Part shown: positions 1 to 6,367 of the stretch, piece after piece
Layout: each line of letters begins with the position of its first letter
Position numbering within the stretch: position 1 is the first letter of the stretch
Assembly (NCBI GenBank): GCA_022447685.1
Contig: JAKVAO010000091.1
Location: 1-8,710 of the forward strand
Length of the DNA stretch: 8,710 nucleotides
Reading direction: 5' to 3'
From: Candidatus Caenarcanales bacterium
GTDB lineage: Bacteria > Cyanobacteriota > Vampirovibrionia > LMEP-6097
Notes under the pieces: model-generated
Databases searched by the model: none
What the model was told of the DNA's origin: nothing
The model's input: only the letters and a program-made list of their open reading frames with translations
Position numbers and translations under genes: made by a program

Positions 1-69
1 AAAAGATTAGGACAATCTGCTATTCTAGCTTGCCAAAACATATTTGCTGCTAATTTTCAATTTACCTGA
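1..69 (+). CDS. Possible 3' end of an unidentified plus-strand gene
   Basis: Frame 1 is open from the window edge and ends with TGA at 67-69, giving a 22-residue tail that begins KRLGQSAILACQNIFAANFQ. Its composition (Ala, Cys, Gln, few rare codons) looks coding rather than random AT-rich spacer. It would converge on the VTC gene with a 30-nt gap and no clear terminator hairpin. No family can be recognised from 22 residues, and a chance open frame of this length is quite possible. Confidence 0.3.
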   Translation, partial: KRLGQSAILACQNIFAANFQFT

Positions 70-99
70 GTAGTTACGGATTATTTAGATTTTGAATTT

Positions 100-792
100 T
101 TATCCCCAAATCATAGATAAAGCACGAATATATTTAGACTGTGAGCTTTTAAGCATGCTTTTGGATATTAAACTTTTCATTTTCACAAGCGCTTTATTAT
201 TTGTATATTTAATTTCTATAATTGCTAGATTATGATCTCTAATAGGATCAGAAATTCGTCCTGAGACTAGTTTGAAATAACTTAAGTCTGTATCTATAGT
301 GACTCTAAAATTACCACATCGAGATAAAAAGTATCTTCTCATATAGCTATTTATAAGTACAGGTGAGTAATTCATGAGATATTCTAGCTTTAAGTATTCT
401 TGACTTGATTTTTTAAGAATGCTTTTAACAAGTGGCTTTAAGCTAGACTGAGAATCCAAAGAAAAACTCTCTAAAGGAAAAATTTCTTTATTTCCAAGCT
501 TACCGTTTTTCATTTTAAACTCTAATTTAGCGTCTATATCATCATTAAAAGTATCACCATACCAACGAATGCGAGCTTTCATACGCTTATCATAACCATC
601 TAAATGATTAAAATATGAACTTAAATTTAAGTCATCTAAGTAAATATTATTGATTCGTCTTTCATAGAAAATTTCTGAAAAGCAGGCTGGATGTAATTTA
701 AGCTCTTGAATTGCCCTATCATAATCAGTAATATTTATGGAATACTTTTTCTCATATCTATAATCTTCTTTAGTTGGAGTAAGTGTTTCCAT
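100..792 (-). CDS. VTC-domain protein (polyphosphate polymerase-like)
   Basis: This 230-aa soluble protein has the ordered motif series of the VTC catalytic tunnel domain, which in yeast Vtc4 makes inorganic polyphosphate from ATP. Visible motifs are YRYEKKY (residues 11-17), RMKARIRWYGD (70-80, with alternating basic residues), LEFKMK (90-95), SYMRRYF (149-155), RVTID (163-167), IIEIKY (191-196, the conserved acidic residue is E193) and SKY (219-221). The basic residues would line the tunnel and E193 would bind metal. This mapping to Vtc4 is by motif order, not by alignment. The length suits the stand-alone bacterial version. It starts 4 nt after the stop of the DUF4956 gene, has no good ribosome binding site, and is probably translated by coupling. 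Bacterial members often neighbour DUF4956 proteins. Their product is less well established than for yeast, so the activity is inferred. Confidence 0.86.
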   Translation of the reverse strand: METLTPTKEDYRYEKKYSINITDYDRAIQELKLHPACFSEIFYERRINNIYLDDLNLSSYFNHLDGYDKRMKARIRWYGDTFNDDIDAKLEFKMKNGKLGNKEIFPLESFSLDSQSSLKPLVKSILKKSSQEYLKLEYLMNYSPVLINSYMRRYFLSRCGNFRVTIDTDLSYFKLVSGRISDPIRDHNLAIIEIKYTNNKALVKMKSLISKSMLKSSQSKYIRALSMIWG

Positions 793-796
793 AAAA

Positions 797-1507
797 TTAG
801 TTGAAAATTGGTGATGCTGAACTGTCCTCTAATAAATTTATACTTAAGTTAGGATATTTAGTTTCAAGTATTTTTTGTACATTACTTAACTTTTCTATAT
901 TAGTTACTTGCACCCAGAAAGTAACTTCTAATTGCTCTTTAGATTTATCTAAGCGCCTTAAATTTAAAATAGTAAAATTACTTTCTATTAAAGAAATTAG
1001 AGTATCTAAATCTGGTAAATCAGTCCCTGAAGCACTTAAAGTTAAAAATAAACTAGTTTCATTATTATCAAGTATAGTTTTTTCTTTATTGAATAAGTGT
1101 TTAACAATAATTATTAAAATGATGATTGCAAAAGAAATGATAGTAATTTCTTTTTGCTGAGCACCAAAGCCTAAACCTATTACTATGGATAAAAATAGAT
1201 AAATCAACTCTTCTGGATCTTTAATTGCAGAACGGAACCTTACTATAGATAAAGCTCCAATCAAGCCTAAAGAAAGAGAAAGAGATGATTGAACTATACT
1301 GATCACGAGCATAGTAGAGACTGAAAGCAAAATAAAATTATTTGCAAACTGTTCTCTATTAGACAGATTCCTTGCAAAGTTTACATAAACTACTGATAGT
1401 ATCCATGAAACAAAAGCAGTGAGTCGAAAGTTAATCACAAAATCTGATAAACCTATTTGTAGTTTTTCAGAGGACAAAAGTCCTAGGAAATTGCTTAAGT
1501 CATTCAT
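797..1507 (-). CDS. DUF4956 family integral membrane protein
   Basis: This 236-aa protein has hydrophobic segments at about residues 26-44, 56-76, 101-117 and 121-138. A conserved signature, GLIGALSIVRFRSAIKDPEE, spans residues 81-100, between the second and third segments. The C-terminal part (about 150-236) is soluble, with an alternating strand/helix pattern resembling a small regulatory domain. The signature and topology match DUF4956, a membrane family regularly encoded next to VTC-domain proteins. A role in handling the polyphosphate or polymer made by its partner is inference. The ATG start is supported by AAAAGG seven bases upstream. It is the first gene of a two-gene unit transcribed away from the sulfotransferase at 1627, with about 120 nt of AT-rich shared upstream DNA. 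Confidence 0.88.
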   Translation of the reverse strand: MNDLSNFLGLLSSEKLQIGLSDFVINFRLTAFVSWILSVVYVNFARNLSNREQFANNFILLSVSTMLVISIVQSSLSLSLGLIGALSIVRFRSAIKDPEELIYLFLSIVIGLGFGAQQKEITIISFAIIILIIIVKHLFNKEKTILDNNETSLFLTLSASGTDLPDLDTLISLIESNFTILNLRRLDKSKEQLEVTFWVQVTNIEKLSNVQKILETKYPNLSINLLEDSSASPIFN

Positions 1508-1612
1508 TTAATTACCTTTTGCTTTTTAACATATAAGCAACTAAGTTATATATTCCCCAGTCTTTAAGATTTATAATTGAGTGCTAAAACTCCATTTTTG
1601 TTTTTAAATAGC

Positions 1613-1618
1613 TATAAT
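1613..1618 (+). promoter_or_regulatory. Putative -10 box for the sulfotransferase at 1627
   Basis: A perfect TATAAT lies 8 nt before the GTG start. No convincing -35 element is visible 16-18 bp upstream. Transcription would begin at or within a base or two of the GTG, making the mRNA leaderless, which fits the missing Shine-Dalgarno sequence. Such hexamers are common in AT-rich DNA, so this is tentative. A second TATAAT lies at 1572-1577. Confidence 0.4.
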
Positions 1619-1626
1619 TAATCATA

Positions 1627-2409
1627 GTGTCTGCACCGATATTATTAACTACTATTCCGAAAGCTGGTACTTATTTCTTTGCTGAGATACTTAGTGAAAT
1701 AGGAGCTAGAAATAGACATTTGCATGTGGCTAAAACTCATGCTGAGACCTTATACTACGCTCCTGAAGAAGTTAATAGGTTTACTCCTAAAAAAGCTAAA
1801 GTACCTTTAAGCATTTCCCAAGCGCTTTATACTGTTCTTCCTGGAGAATTTGTTTTTGGGCATATTGCAAAGCCTATGTTAGAACAGCTTTTCCTTGATA
1901 GGTTTAAAATTATTTATTCCTATCGTGATCACAAAGAAGCTATGCAAGCCGAGTTTTATTGGTTCCGTGAAATTCGTCGTGATATGGAAGAGGAGTTTAA
2001 TAAATTTAAGCATCTTTCTGTGGAAGAGCATTTTATTAAATATCTTGAGATTTTTGGTCCTACTCGTGTACGTTTGTTTAGATTTTTAGATATGTGGCGT
2101 AGAGAAGCTGATGTTCTATCGATAGATTTTAATAAATTTAGAAATGAAAGAGATTATGCCCAGGCTAAAGTTGTTGAAATTAGTGAGTATATAGATATGG
2201 CAGTAGATTTAACTAGAGCTGAAGAGATTTTAGATACTTGTTTTAATAAAGATACTAAGACTAAGGTTAAAAGAGATAAGTCTATTAATTTATGGACGCC
2301 CGAGGCTGAGGAGATTTATGGGAAACTTCTTAATAAACAAAAATTTTATGACTTTGTTTATCCAGTTTATTGGACATTAAGGGATAAATTGAAATGTTTG
2401 GAGCAGTAG
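1627..2409 (+). CDS. Sulfotransferase family protein (PAPS-dependent)
   Basis: This 260-aa cytosolic enzyme is predicted to transfer a sulfuryl group from PAPS to an unknown acceptor. Its N-terminal motif IPKAGTYFF (residues 10-18) is the 5'-phosphosulfate loop. FGHI (77-80) may place H79 as the catalytic base. FKIIYSYRDHKEAM (93-106) is the strand and helix that bind the 3'-phosphate, with R100 as the likely contact. The basic segment before W223 (KVKRDKSINLW, 213-223) matches the C-terminal PAPS-binding region. The start must be GTG at 1627: a TAA lies in frame at 1615-1617 and the P-loop begins at residue 10. There is no Shine-Dalgarno sequence; see the TATAAT at 1613. The gene faces the three other sulfotransferases, ending 16 nt from the last of them, and its motifs place it in a different subfamily. 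Confidence 0.86.
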   Translation: MSAPILLTTIPKAGTYFFAEILSEIGARNRHLHVAKTHAETLYYAPEEVNRFTPKKAKVPLSISQALYTVLPGEFVFGHIAKPMLEQLFLDRFKIIYSYRDHKEAMQAEFYWFREIRRDMEEEFNKFKHLSVEEHFIKYLEIFGPTRVRLFRFLDMWRREADVLSIDFNKFRNERDYAQAKVVEISEYIDMAVDLTRAEEILDTCFNKDTKTKVKRDKSINLWTPEAEEIYGKLLNKQKFYDFVYPVYWTLRDKLKCLEQ

Positions 2410-2425
2410 ATGTAGCTAATACTCG

Positions 2426-3424
2426 TTAAGTCAATGGCGAATTCAAGTCTTCCCTGTAACCAAGTTCATTCATCATTGGCTCAATCATAGGCAGTACTTT
2501 CTCAATAGCTGCCTGATTCTTTTTCCACTTATCATTTTTTGGTTTTTCAAATAATGCTGTACTAACTACTGGTGGCTTTTCAGCATATTCTTGAAGTTTA
2601 TCTTCATATTTAATATTCACAAAATCACAGATGTTTTTTACAATTTCACCTGGTTTTTCACACATGTCTTCATAGCTAACTTTGATAACTCTATCCTGAT
2701 CAAGCTTTGTCAAGCTATCTAAAGCATATCTATTTGATTGAATCCACTGATGTGCACAAGTTTCTTCTAAACTTTTCCCATTAAATTCCTCCCATTCTGG
2801 TGGTAGAACGTATTCCCATTTCTGAAAATCAAAGTTATTAAAAGTGAATTCAGTATTTAGTCTAGGAAAGCGTTTATGTTTGATATGCTTTGCTTGCCTT
2901 TTCCAACCTTCTATTAAAGAGCTAATATTAGATTTTCCTTCACGTGAAATGAAGATGAATTGAGCATCTGGAAAAAGTTTATTCATGAAATCTACTCTGA
3001 AACAGTTTCTTGGAGTTTTTTCTAAAATTCTATAATTTTGATTACGCTTATTCTTGATTAAAGCATTAGCTTGTGTGACAAGTCCAGCAAAGGGATTGGG
3101 GATTGGAAGATGAGAAGAAATGGCTTTCATCCTGAATTTTTGAGCTGTCCAAAAAGCTAAGTTCTCTTTATTAACAGTATATTCATGGAATCCTTTTCTA
3201 ATATAATCTTTTAACTCGTCACTTAGATCATCAGCACTGAGAACATCATCTTTGGCGTCTGGATCTAGCATTCCATTGAAATATCCACCACGGATAACAT
3301 TCCAGCTTTCTCTATATAATGAATATAGTTCATTACTTTGGGTGAGTATGTTGAAAAGCATCGTTGTTCCTGAACGAGGGCAACCAATGATTATGACTGG
3401 ATTTTTTATTAAATCTGCTGACAT
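2426..3424 (-). CDS. Sulfotransferase (Sulfotransfer_3-like)
   Basis: This 332-aa enzyme is the last gene of the five-gene minus-strand operon. The 5'-phosphosulfate loop IIGCPRSGTTMLFNIL (residues 12-27) is canonical. LEKTPRN (134-140) follows, then FIFISREGKSNISSLIEGW (156-174), the 3'-phosphate-binding strand and helix with R161 and downstream serines. The segment RVIKVSYEDMCEKPGEIVKN (245-264) is the usual late motif of this family, and KWKKN (299-303) fits the closing basic loop. Full length is normal for the family. It starts 42 nt after the preceding sulfotransferase without a strong ribosome binding site. It clearly differs from its two upstream neighbours (CPRSGTT loop against YHKTAST). 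The acceptor is unknown: carbohydrate, lipid and peptide substrates all occur in this superfamily. Confidence 0.88.
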   Translation of the reverse strand: MSADLIKNPVIIIGCPRSGTTMLFNILTQSNELYSLYRESWNVIRGGYFNGMLDPDAKDDVLSADDLSDELKDYIRKGFHEYTVNKENLAFWTAQKFRMKAISSHLPIPNPFAGLVTQANALIKNKRNQNYRILEKTPRNCFRVDFMNKLFPDAQFIFISREGKSNISSLIEGWKRQAKHIKHKRFPRLNTEFTFNNFDFQKWEYVLPPEWEEFNGKSLEETCAHQWIQSNRYALDSLTKLDQDRVIKVSYEDMCEKPGEIVKNICDFVNIKYEDKLQEYAEKPPVVSTALFEKPKNDKWKKNQAAIEKVLPMIEPMMNELGYREDLNSPLT

Positions 3425-3466
3425 TCTAAATTTTATTATCGCATGTGAGTTAGTTAATGATGGGTA

Positions 3467-4483
3467 TTAATATCCATATTTACTTAAATCTGTGTTAATA
3501 ATTTCAGCAAGCTTTTTATTACTTGCTATATATTTATCGTTAACTTTTTTAGTGATAATTTCTTTAATCCTTGTATCAAAAAATTTATGGATTTTTTTAG
3601 GGATTATTGAGTCAACTAGTAAAATATTTTTATAGTTATTTCCTCTTGAATGCTCATTTTTCTCAACTTGTTCGAATTTTTGAACATGTTTATCGTTTTC
3701 TTGTTCGAATTCTCGAACGTCTTGCTTTTTATGGTAAGGATTAACTAAAATTTCTTTCCATGAATTTAAGTCTATGGCAAATGGATTTAATCTAGTTTTG
3801 GCAAAGACTTTGTTAGACTGTCTTAGAAAGATAGAACTCAGAGTTGAAATTCTTCTATTGGTTTTTTCAGAGAAAGGTAATTCTTCTAAACCTTTTACAG
3901 AGCTAAAATCACTGATTTTTTTAGCAAATAATTTTGGTTCACTTTTAAATAATTCAAAAGGCAAAACTAAAACATTTTCTTTACTAAAAAGCTTTTGGTA
4001 GTAGCTAACTAGATTAAAGTAATTAAAATATTCATAGTTAAACAGTGGCATTATTGCTTGATTACGCTTACTTGGTTCTAAATAATCGTGTAATGCGCAG
4101 GCTCCGCCTGCACGTACATACTGAATATATGTAGAAAGAATCATATCTTTTTGTTCACGAATAATTATTAAAACTTTTCCTTTTGGGAAACAGGCTTTAA
4201 GCCTGTCTGCAATTTCTTTAGAGTCATAACCACCTGAGTGTGGGTTTCCAGAAAGTCTCTCATTACTTATAACTGAACAAAAATTATCATCAAGTAAATT
4301 TTGATAATAATCTTGAAATTCTTCTACATCGAAATTCAACCCATTAACTAGAATGAGTTTATCTCTTAGTTCTTTTTGAGAGATATAGCGTTTGAAACCG
4401 CTTGATTCATTGTCAAAAAGATTTTTTTGGAGCCAGGTTGAAGCTGTTTTATGATAACCAATATGAATTAATTCTGAATTCAT
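3467..4483 (-). CDS. Sulfotransferase, tandem paralogue B, with internal insert
   Basis: This 338-aa protein is the close paralogue of the gene just upstream. The 5'-phosphosulfate loop is HIGYHKTASTWLQ (residues 7-19). The core NPHSGGYDSKEIADRLKACF (80-99) leads into VLIIIREQKDMILSTYIQYV (104-123), the 3'-phosphate-binding element with R109 and S117. Both paralogues end in DLSKYGY. Compared with its sister, this protein carries about 37 extra, highly charged residues at roughly 246-283, encoded by a short repeated, palindrome-bearing stretch (3635-3748). Outside it the alignment closes cleanly to the C-terminus. The ATG overlaps the upstream stop as ATGA, so translation is probably coupled. 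The acceptor is unknown. Confidence 0.87.
   Translation of the reverse strand: MNSELIHIGYHKTASTWLQKNLFDNESSGFKRYISQKELRDKLILVNGLNFDVEEFQDYYQNLLDDNFCSVISNERLSGNPHSGGYDSKEIADRLKACFPKGKVLIIIREQKDMILSTYIQYVRAGGACALHDYLEPSKRNQAIMPLFNYEYFNYFNLVSYYQKLFSKENVLVLPFELFKSEPKLFAKKISDFSSVKGLEELPFSEKTNRRISTLSSIFLRQSNKVFAKTRLNPFAIDLNSWKEILVNPYHKKQDVREFEQENDKHVQKFEQVEKNEHSRGNNYKNILLVDSIIPKKIHKFFDTRIKEIITKKVNDKYIASNKKLAEIINTDLSKYGY
3635..3748 (-). repeat. In-frame insert with duplicated 33-nt palindromic unit
   Basis: Within paralogue B, two imperfect copies of a unit starting CTTGTTCGAATT lie at 3667 and 3700 (plus-strand coordinates), exactly 33 nt (11 codons) apart. The second contains a perfect inverted repeat, GTTCGA-ATTC-TCGAAC (3704-3719); the first is a decayed version (3671-3686). 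They encode the parallel peptides VREFEQENDKH and VQKFEQVEKNEH. The sister protein lacks the whole block. Reading frame is preserved. This resembles the protein-coding palindromic elements known in some alphaproteobacteria, but identity with any named family cannot be shown here. Confidence 0.6.
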
Positions 4484-5421
4484 AGATCATAACCATACTT
4501 TGATAGATCGAAGTTTACAAGTTTTTGTAATTTTTTGTTACCTTCTTGGAACCTGTCAGAGACTTGAGTCTCTATATATTTGTCTAAGCTTGAATCAAAG
4601 ATTTTTTTAATAAGCTTCGGGGTAAGACTGTCTATGAACATAAAAAACTTTATGGTGTTATTACTAAAATACTCAGAACTCGGTGCTGAAGGGTTTAGTG
4701 TGGTTTTCACAAACAATTTGTTTGCTTGCCTTGAAAGTTTGGACATTAAGTATGAAAGTCTTTTGTTGGTTATATTGCCAAATGGTATTTCTTTAAGGCG
4801 CTTAGCTTTAGTGAATTCAACTATATGAGTATAAAATTTTTGAGGGTCATCTTTGAATAACTCAAATGGAATCGCTAAAACATTTTCCTGTCCGAAAAGA
4901 TCTATATAGTATTGAATTAGTTTGGAATAGTCGAAGTGCTCGAATTTAAATAGTGGTATAACTGGAAGTCCACGTTTGGGAGGTTTGATATAGTCTTTGA
5001 TAGAACAGGTTCCACCGTATTTTACGTATTGAAGGTAACAGGAGGATATAGCACTTTTCTGTTCACGAATAACTATGAGCACTTTGCCATCAGGGAAGCA
5101 GGCTTTGAGTCTATCAGCAATCTCTTTACTATCATAGCCACCTGAATGTGGATGACCTGAAAGTCTTTCACTGCTGATTACAGAGATAGTATCTTCAGCC
5201 AAATTTTCTCCTTCAATAGCTTGTTTCATTAATTTAAGGTGATGAGTTCTTACTGCTTTTGAGTTGAAATCAAGTGAGTGAGGTAGAACTATAAAGTCTC
5301 TAATATCTTTTTTGCTAAAAAATCTTTTGAGCCTAGTTTCTGGATTATCCAAAATATGAGTCTGTAACCAGGTTGAAGCGGTTTTATGGTAACCGATGTG
5401 TATTAGTGTTTCAAGTGCCAT
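4480..5421 (-). CDS. Sulfotransferase, tandem paralogue A
   Basis: This 313-aa protein has the 5'-phosphosulfate loop HIGYHKTASTWLQ at residues 8-20. The core SSERLSGHPHSGGYDSKEIA spans 83-102, and VLIVIREQKSAISSCYLQYV (114-133) is the 3'-phosphate site with R119 and S126/S127. VLAIPFELFKDDPQKF (181-196) is the family's late motif. It shares its full length with the downstream gene except for the latter's insert, and the two probably arose by tandem duplication. Its ATG directly follows the DUF58 stop (TAA immediately followed by ATG), with a purine-rich GAGAAAAGA some 10 nt upstream inside the DUF58 gene. This ties sulfation to the DUF58 protein in one transcript. No signal peptide is seen, so it should act in the cytoplasm. 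The acceptor is unknown. Confidence 0.87.
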   Translation of the reverse strand: MALETLIHIGYHKTASTWLQTHILDNPETRLKRFFSKKDIRDFIVLPHSLDFNSKAVRTHHLKLMKQAIEGENLAEDTISVISSERLSGHPHSGGYDSKEIADRLKACFPDGKVLIVIREQKSAISSCYLQYVKYGGTCSIKDYIKPPKRGLPVIPLFKFEHFDYSKLIQYYIDLFGQENVLAIPFELFKDDPQKFYTHIVEFTKAKRLKEIPFGNITNKRLSYLMSKLSRQANKLFVKTTLNPSAPSSEYFSNNTIKFFMFIDSLTPKLIKKIFDSSLDKYIETQVSDRFQEGNKKLQKLVNFDLSKYGYDL

Positions 5422-6336
5422 TTAATGATTTCTTTTCTCTCTTCTCAAAAATAATTTTAATAGATCATTGATGTAAGCTTTATTGGTAGTTATTTCTAGA
5501 AAATCAATACCAATTTTTTTATAGGATTCTTTAATTTTGTTTTGGTATTTTTTTTGCTTTTCTAGAAACTTCTCTCTGACAGATTTTTTGTTTAGGTTTA
5601 GCAACTCTTTTATACCTGATTCAGGATTATTTATTTCCATAAAACCAAGATTTGGAAGTTTATATTCTCGTCTGTCTCTTATTGATATTAGGATTAGATC
5701 TTGGATTTTCCTAAGAATTTTTAATTCTTGTTCATAGGCAAGAGACTTAGGAGAATTAGAAAAACTATTATCATCAATAAAATCAGATAGATAGAAGACT
5801 ATAGAATGCTTAGGGATGATTTTGATAGCTTCACTTAGTACATTTTTAATATCAGTTTTTTTAGATTCAGGTTTGAAAGTTATGAGGTCTTTAATCAGTT
5901 TGAAAATATGGGCTTTGCCTTGTTTAGGTTTAATTAGATACTCAACATGATCAGTAACTATCATCATTCCAACCTTGTCATTGTTTTTAATTGCTAGGAA
6001 AGCTAATACTGAAGCGATTTCTATAATCAGTTCTTTTTTACTTTTTTCTGAACTACCGAAGTTATTGGATGAACTCAGGTCAGCTATTAACATCATTGTG
6101 ATTTGTCTTTCTTCTTTATACTCTCTGATGAAGGGTTCTTGCATCCTTGCTGTCACCTTCCAGTCAATATTTTTTATTTCGTCACCGTATTGATATTCTC
6201 TTATAGAATCGAAGTTTAAACCTGTACCTTTAAAGGCAGATTTATACTCTCCTGCTAGGATTTGGCTTGCTAGCCTATCGCTTTTGAGGAGAATTTTTTT
6301 GATTTGGCTGATTAAACTTTTGTCGATTAATGCCAC
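5422..6336 (-). CDS. DUF58 domain protein (vWA-like)
   Basis: This 304-aa protein shows the DUF58 hallmark: GLNFDSIREYQYGDEIKNID (residues 39-58) and W59, followed by ARMQEPFIREYKEERQ (63-78). A vWA-like metal site comes next: DLSSS (86-90, pattern DxSxS), T161-D162 as a possible second loop, and YLSDFID (182-188) with D185. No transmembrane segment is seen, so this is the short soluble form. DUF58 proteins usually accompany a MoxR-family AAA ATPase and are thought to act as adaptors in assembling or maturing envelope or enzyme complexes. No MoxR gene lies in this window. The start is GTG at 6336: an in-frame TAG sits at 6343-6345 and no ATG is available. There is no Shine-Dalgarno sequence, but TAGAAT lies 8 nt upstream. 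It begins 31 nt after the 398-aa gene. Confidence 0.9.
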   Translation of the reverse strand: MALIDKSLISQIKKILLKSDRLASQILAGEYKSAFKGTGLNFDSIREYQYGDEIKNIDWKVTARMQEPFIREYKEERQITMMLIADLSSSNNFGSSEKSKKELIIEIASVLAFLAIKNNDKVGMMIVTDHVEYLIKPKQGKAHIFKLIKDLITFKPESKKTDIKNVLSEAIKIIPKHSIVFYLSDFIDDNSFSNSPKSLAYEQELKILRKIQDLILISIRDRREYKLPNLGFMEINNPESGIKELLNLNKKSVREKFLEKQKKYQNKIKESYKKIGIDFLEITTNKAYINDLLKLFLRREKRNH

Positions 6337-6344
6337 AATAATCT

Positions 6345-6350
6345 ATTCTA
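6345..6350 (-). promoter_or_regulatory. Putative internal -10 box before DUF58 gene
   Basis: TAGAAT (5 of 6 consensus bases) ends exactly 8 nt before the GTG of the DUF58 gene, in the 31-nt gap after the 398-aa gene. No clear -35 is visible. The same arrangement occurs before the two other GTG-start genes in the window. Taken alone it is weak evidence for a promoter. Confidence 0.25.
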
Positions 6351-6367
6351 CAATAGTCTTAGATATA

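Noticed and set aside
801..1160. 119-aa plus-strand ORF opposite the DUF4956 gene
   Set aside because: It is an antisense shadow: the minus-strand frame carries the DUF4956 signature and membrane segments, while this one has no family features.
1895..2089. 64-aa ORF in another frame inside the sulfotransferase at 1627
   Set aside because: It lies wholly within a well-supported gene and has only a hydrophobic low-complexity translation.
2407..2428. Terminator between the convergent sulfotransferase genes
   Set aside because: The 16-nt gap holds no stem-loop with a T-tract.
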